A stretch of DNA of 64,000 bases from Zoogloea sp041917255 (GTDB taxonomy: Bacteria > Pseudomonadota > Gammaproteobacteria > Burkholderiales > Rhodocyclaceae). Positions within the stretch are counted from its first letter, which is position 1. Each line of letters opens with the position of its first letter. Of the stretch, positions 63,005-64,000 are shown in pieces. Below the pieces are notes generated by a model. The model searched no databases, had not been told where the DNA came from, and saw only the letters and a program-made list of their open reading frames with translations. The DNA is taken from NCBI GenBank assembly GCA_041917255.1, contig JAYRYA010000004.1, forward strand, positions 1 through 64,000, written 5' to 3'. A program made the position numbers and the translations under genes.

Positions 63005-63031
63005 ATTACGACCATCCCCAGGAAAACTTGA
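63005..63031 (-). promoter_or_regulatory. Sigma-28 (FliA) promoter before fliD
   Basis: Minus strand: TCAAGTTT (63031-63024), 11-base spacer, GTCGTAAT (63012-63005), against the consensus TAAAGTTT-N11-GCCGATAA. The start codon of fliD follows 39 nt later. Confidence 0.72.
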
Positions 63032-63100
63032 GCACAGCCGCGCGTTGCTACTTGGAATGCATGACGCGTGCCAGGTTCAATCGTCCGGTTCGCGTCTGCA

Positions 63101-63127
63101 AAAAAAATCCCACCACAAGGGTGGGAT
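63101..63127 (-). terminator. Rho-independent terminator after flaG
   Basis: ATCCCACC (63107-63114) pairs with GGTGGGAT (63120-63127); on the minus strand the stem is followed by a run of T at 63107-63101. It separates flaG from the sigma-28-driven fliD operon. Confidence 0.85.
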
Positions 63128-63171
63128 CGAATGCTCGCCAGAGGAGGGGCTGGCGGCTTGGGGTGTCTGGG

Positions 63172-63561
63172 TCAGGCCTGTTGCTTCACGAGCAGTCCCT
63201 GGAGCTTGTCGAGCGCCTTGGCGATCGCCAGCACCTCTTCGGAGGGGATCTGCCGGATGAGCTTCTTGGACTCGGTGTCCACCACCTTGACGATGGAGAC
63301 GCCCAGGTCCTCGTCAATGGAGAACTGAAGGCTGTTGGCGGTCTGCTTGATGACGTCCTGGATCTGCTTGACCGCCTGGTTGAGTTGTTCGTTGCTCGGG
63401 GGCGCCGCCTTGCCGGTCTGGGTGGTGTTCTGGCTTGCCTGAACCGCGGCGGTGCTTGCGGCGTTCTCGGATGCGCGGGAGGCGCCGGCGCCCGTCGCGG
63501 ACTGGACGGGTGGCACGTATTGCGCGGTGCTTGTGCCAACTGGCTGGATGCTCATGCTCAT
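63172..63561 (-). CDS. flaG: Flagellar protein FlaG
   Basis: 129 residues. The disordered Ser/Thr/Ala-rich N-terminus is followed by the FlaG domain: NEQLNQAVKQIQDVIKQTAN then SLQFSIDEDLGVSIVKVVD and TESKKLIRQIPSEEVLAIAK. FlaG influences filament length or stability; it commonly sits between flagellin and fliD, as here. GGGGGAGATG lies a few bases before the start. Confidence 0.92.
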   Translation of the reverse strand: MSMSIQPVGTSTAQYVPPVQSATGAGASRASENAASTAAVQASQNTTQTGKAAPPSNEQLNQAVKQIQDVIKQTANSLQFSIDEDLGVSIVKVVDTESKKLIRQIPSEEVLAIAKALDKLQGLLVKQQA

Positions 63562-63631
63562 CTCCCCCTTGTGCTGGCGGCGCCACCGCCCCGTGGGCGG
63601 CAGCGCTCGTCAGGGTTGCGTCTTGATCGTG

Positions 63632-64000
63632 TTACTGGAGCAGGGACAGCACGTTGTTGGGCATGCTGTTGGCCTGCGAGACCATCGCGGTGCCAGCCTG
63701 CTGGAGGATCTGGGCGCGGGTCATGTTGGCGGTTTCCTTCGCGAAGTCGGCATCCATGATCCGGCCGCGGGACGCTTGCGCGTTTTCGGAGGCGACCGAC
63801 AGGGTCTGCACGACGGAGCTGAAGCGGTTCTGGACAGCACCCCAGGTGGCACGGGCGGTGTTCAGATTGTTGATCTGGGTGTCGATGCTCGCGATCGCTG
63901 CGGTGGCGGCGCCGACGCTCGAGACGCTGCCGGACACCGCGGCAGACACGCCGGACAGGGTCACTGCGCTGCCCTGAACGGTGATGGTGTCGGTGGTTGC
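63632..64000 (-). CDS. fliC: Flagellin, C-terminal fragment
   Basis: Only the last 122 codons are present; the gene continues past the right edge. The seen part ends with the D0/D1 helices of flagellin: IASIDTQINNLNTARATWGA then VQNRFSSVVQTLSVASENAQ, RGRIMDADFAKETANMTRAQ and ILQQAGTAMVSQANSMPNNV ending LSLLQ. It is the filament subunit, exported by the flagellar type III route and chaperoned by FliS. Directly followed by flaG at a 70-bp spacing. Confidence 0.95.
   Translation of the reverse strand, partial: ATTDTITVQGSAVTLSGVSAAVSGSVSSVGAATAAIASIDTQINNLNTARATWGAVQNRFSSVVQTLSVASENAQASRGRIMDADFAKETANMTRAQILQQAGTAMVSQANSMPNNVLSLLQ

Overview
This is a GC-rich bacterial chromosome segment, most likely from a betaproteobacterium of the Rhodocyclales/Zoogloea-Azoarcus type (inferred, no database search). 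Pointers are the pcm-rhodanese-tolC cluster, tkt-gap-pgk, a phosphoribulokinase gene, polyphosphate:AMP phosphotransferase, yggX, three PEP-CTERM proteins and a lateral set of flagellar genes. No rRNA, tRNA or CRISPR array was seen.

Layout. 1-6.9 kb: start of thiC behind a TPP riboswitch, an alpha-carbonic anhydrase fused to an adhesin-E-like domain, a hybrid histidine kinase, a luciferase-like monooxygenase and a periplasmic binding protein. 7.0-8.3 kb: a complete IS5-family element with TTAG target duplication. 8.4-12.3 kb: MocR regulator, a small exported protein, polysaccharide pyruvyl transferase, Tat-exported superoxide dismutase. 12.9-20.3 kb: tetR-RND efflux operon behind a large palindromic operator, then pcm, rhodanese and tolC. 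20.4-25.9 kb: TPR protein, two PEP-CTERM proteins, UbiD and a decayed gene.

26.1-42.0 kb is the most distinctive part. A leftward type I secretion operon (LapB-like ABC transporter, HlyD adaptor, TolC) stands opposite a giant SdrD-B-repeat surface protein of at least 2351 residues (interrupted by an N gap), followed by a PEP-CTERM protein and a TPR protein. The TolC and the TPR protein carry the same NTF2/Cds6-like C-terminal domain. Canonical sigma-54 (-24/-12) promoters lie in front of the giant protein and of two PEP-CTERM genes, which suggests one sigma-54 regulon joining type I adhesin secretion to the exosortase/PEP-CTERM envelope programme used in floc or biofilm formation.

42.0-59.3 kb: a diguanylate cyclase, pgk-gap-tkt, a lipoprotein/MORN-protein pair, a frameshifted phosphoribulokinase, an inositol-monophosphatase-like protein with a redoxin, rsmE, polyphosphate:AMP phosphotransferase, argA, a PAS-GGDEF protein whose start is broken by a 55-bp tandem duplication, and yggX. 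59.4-64 kb: flagellar genes on the minus strand (flagellin, flaG, fliD, fliS, fliT, fliK and a short FlhB C-domain homologue) with a sigma-28 promoter before fliD.
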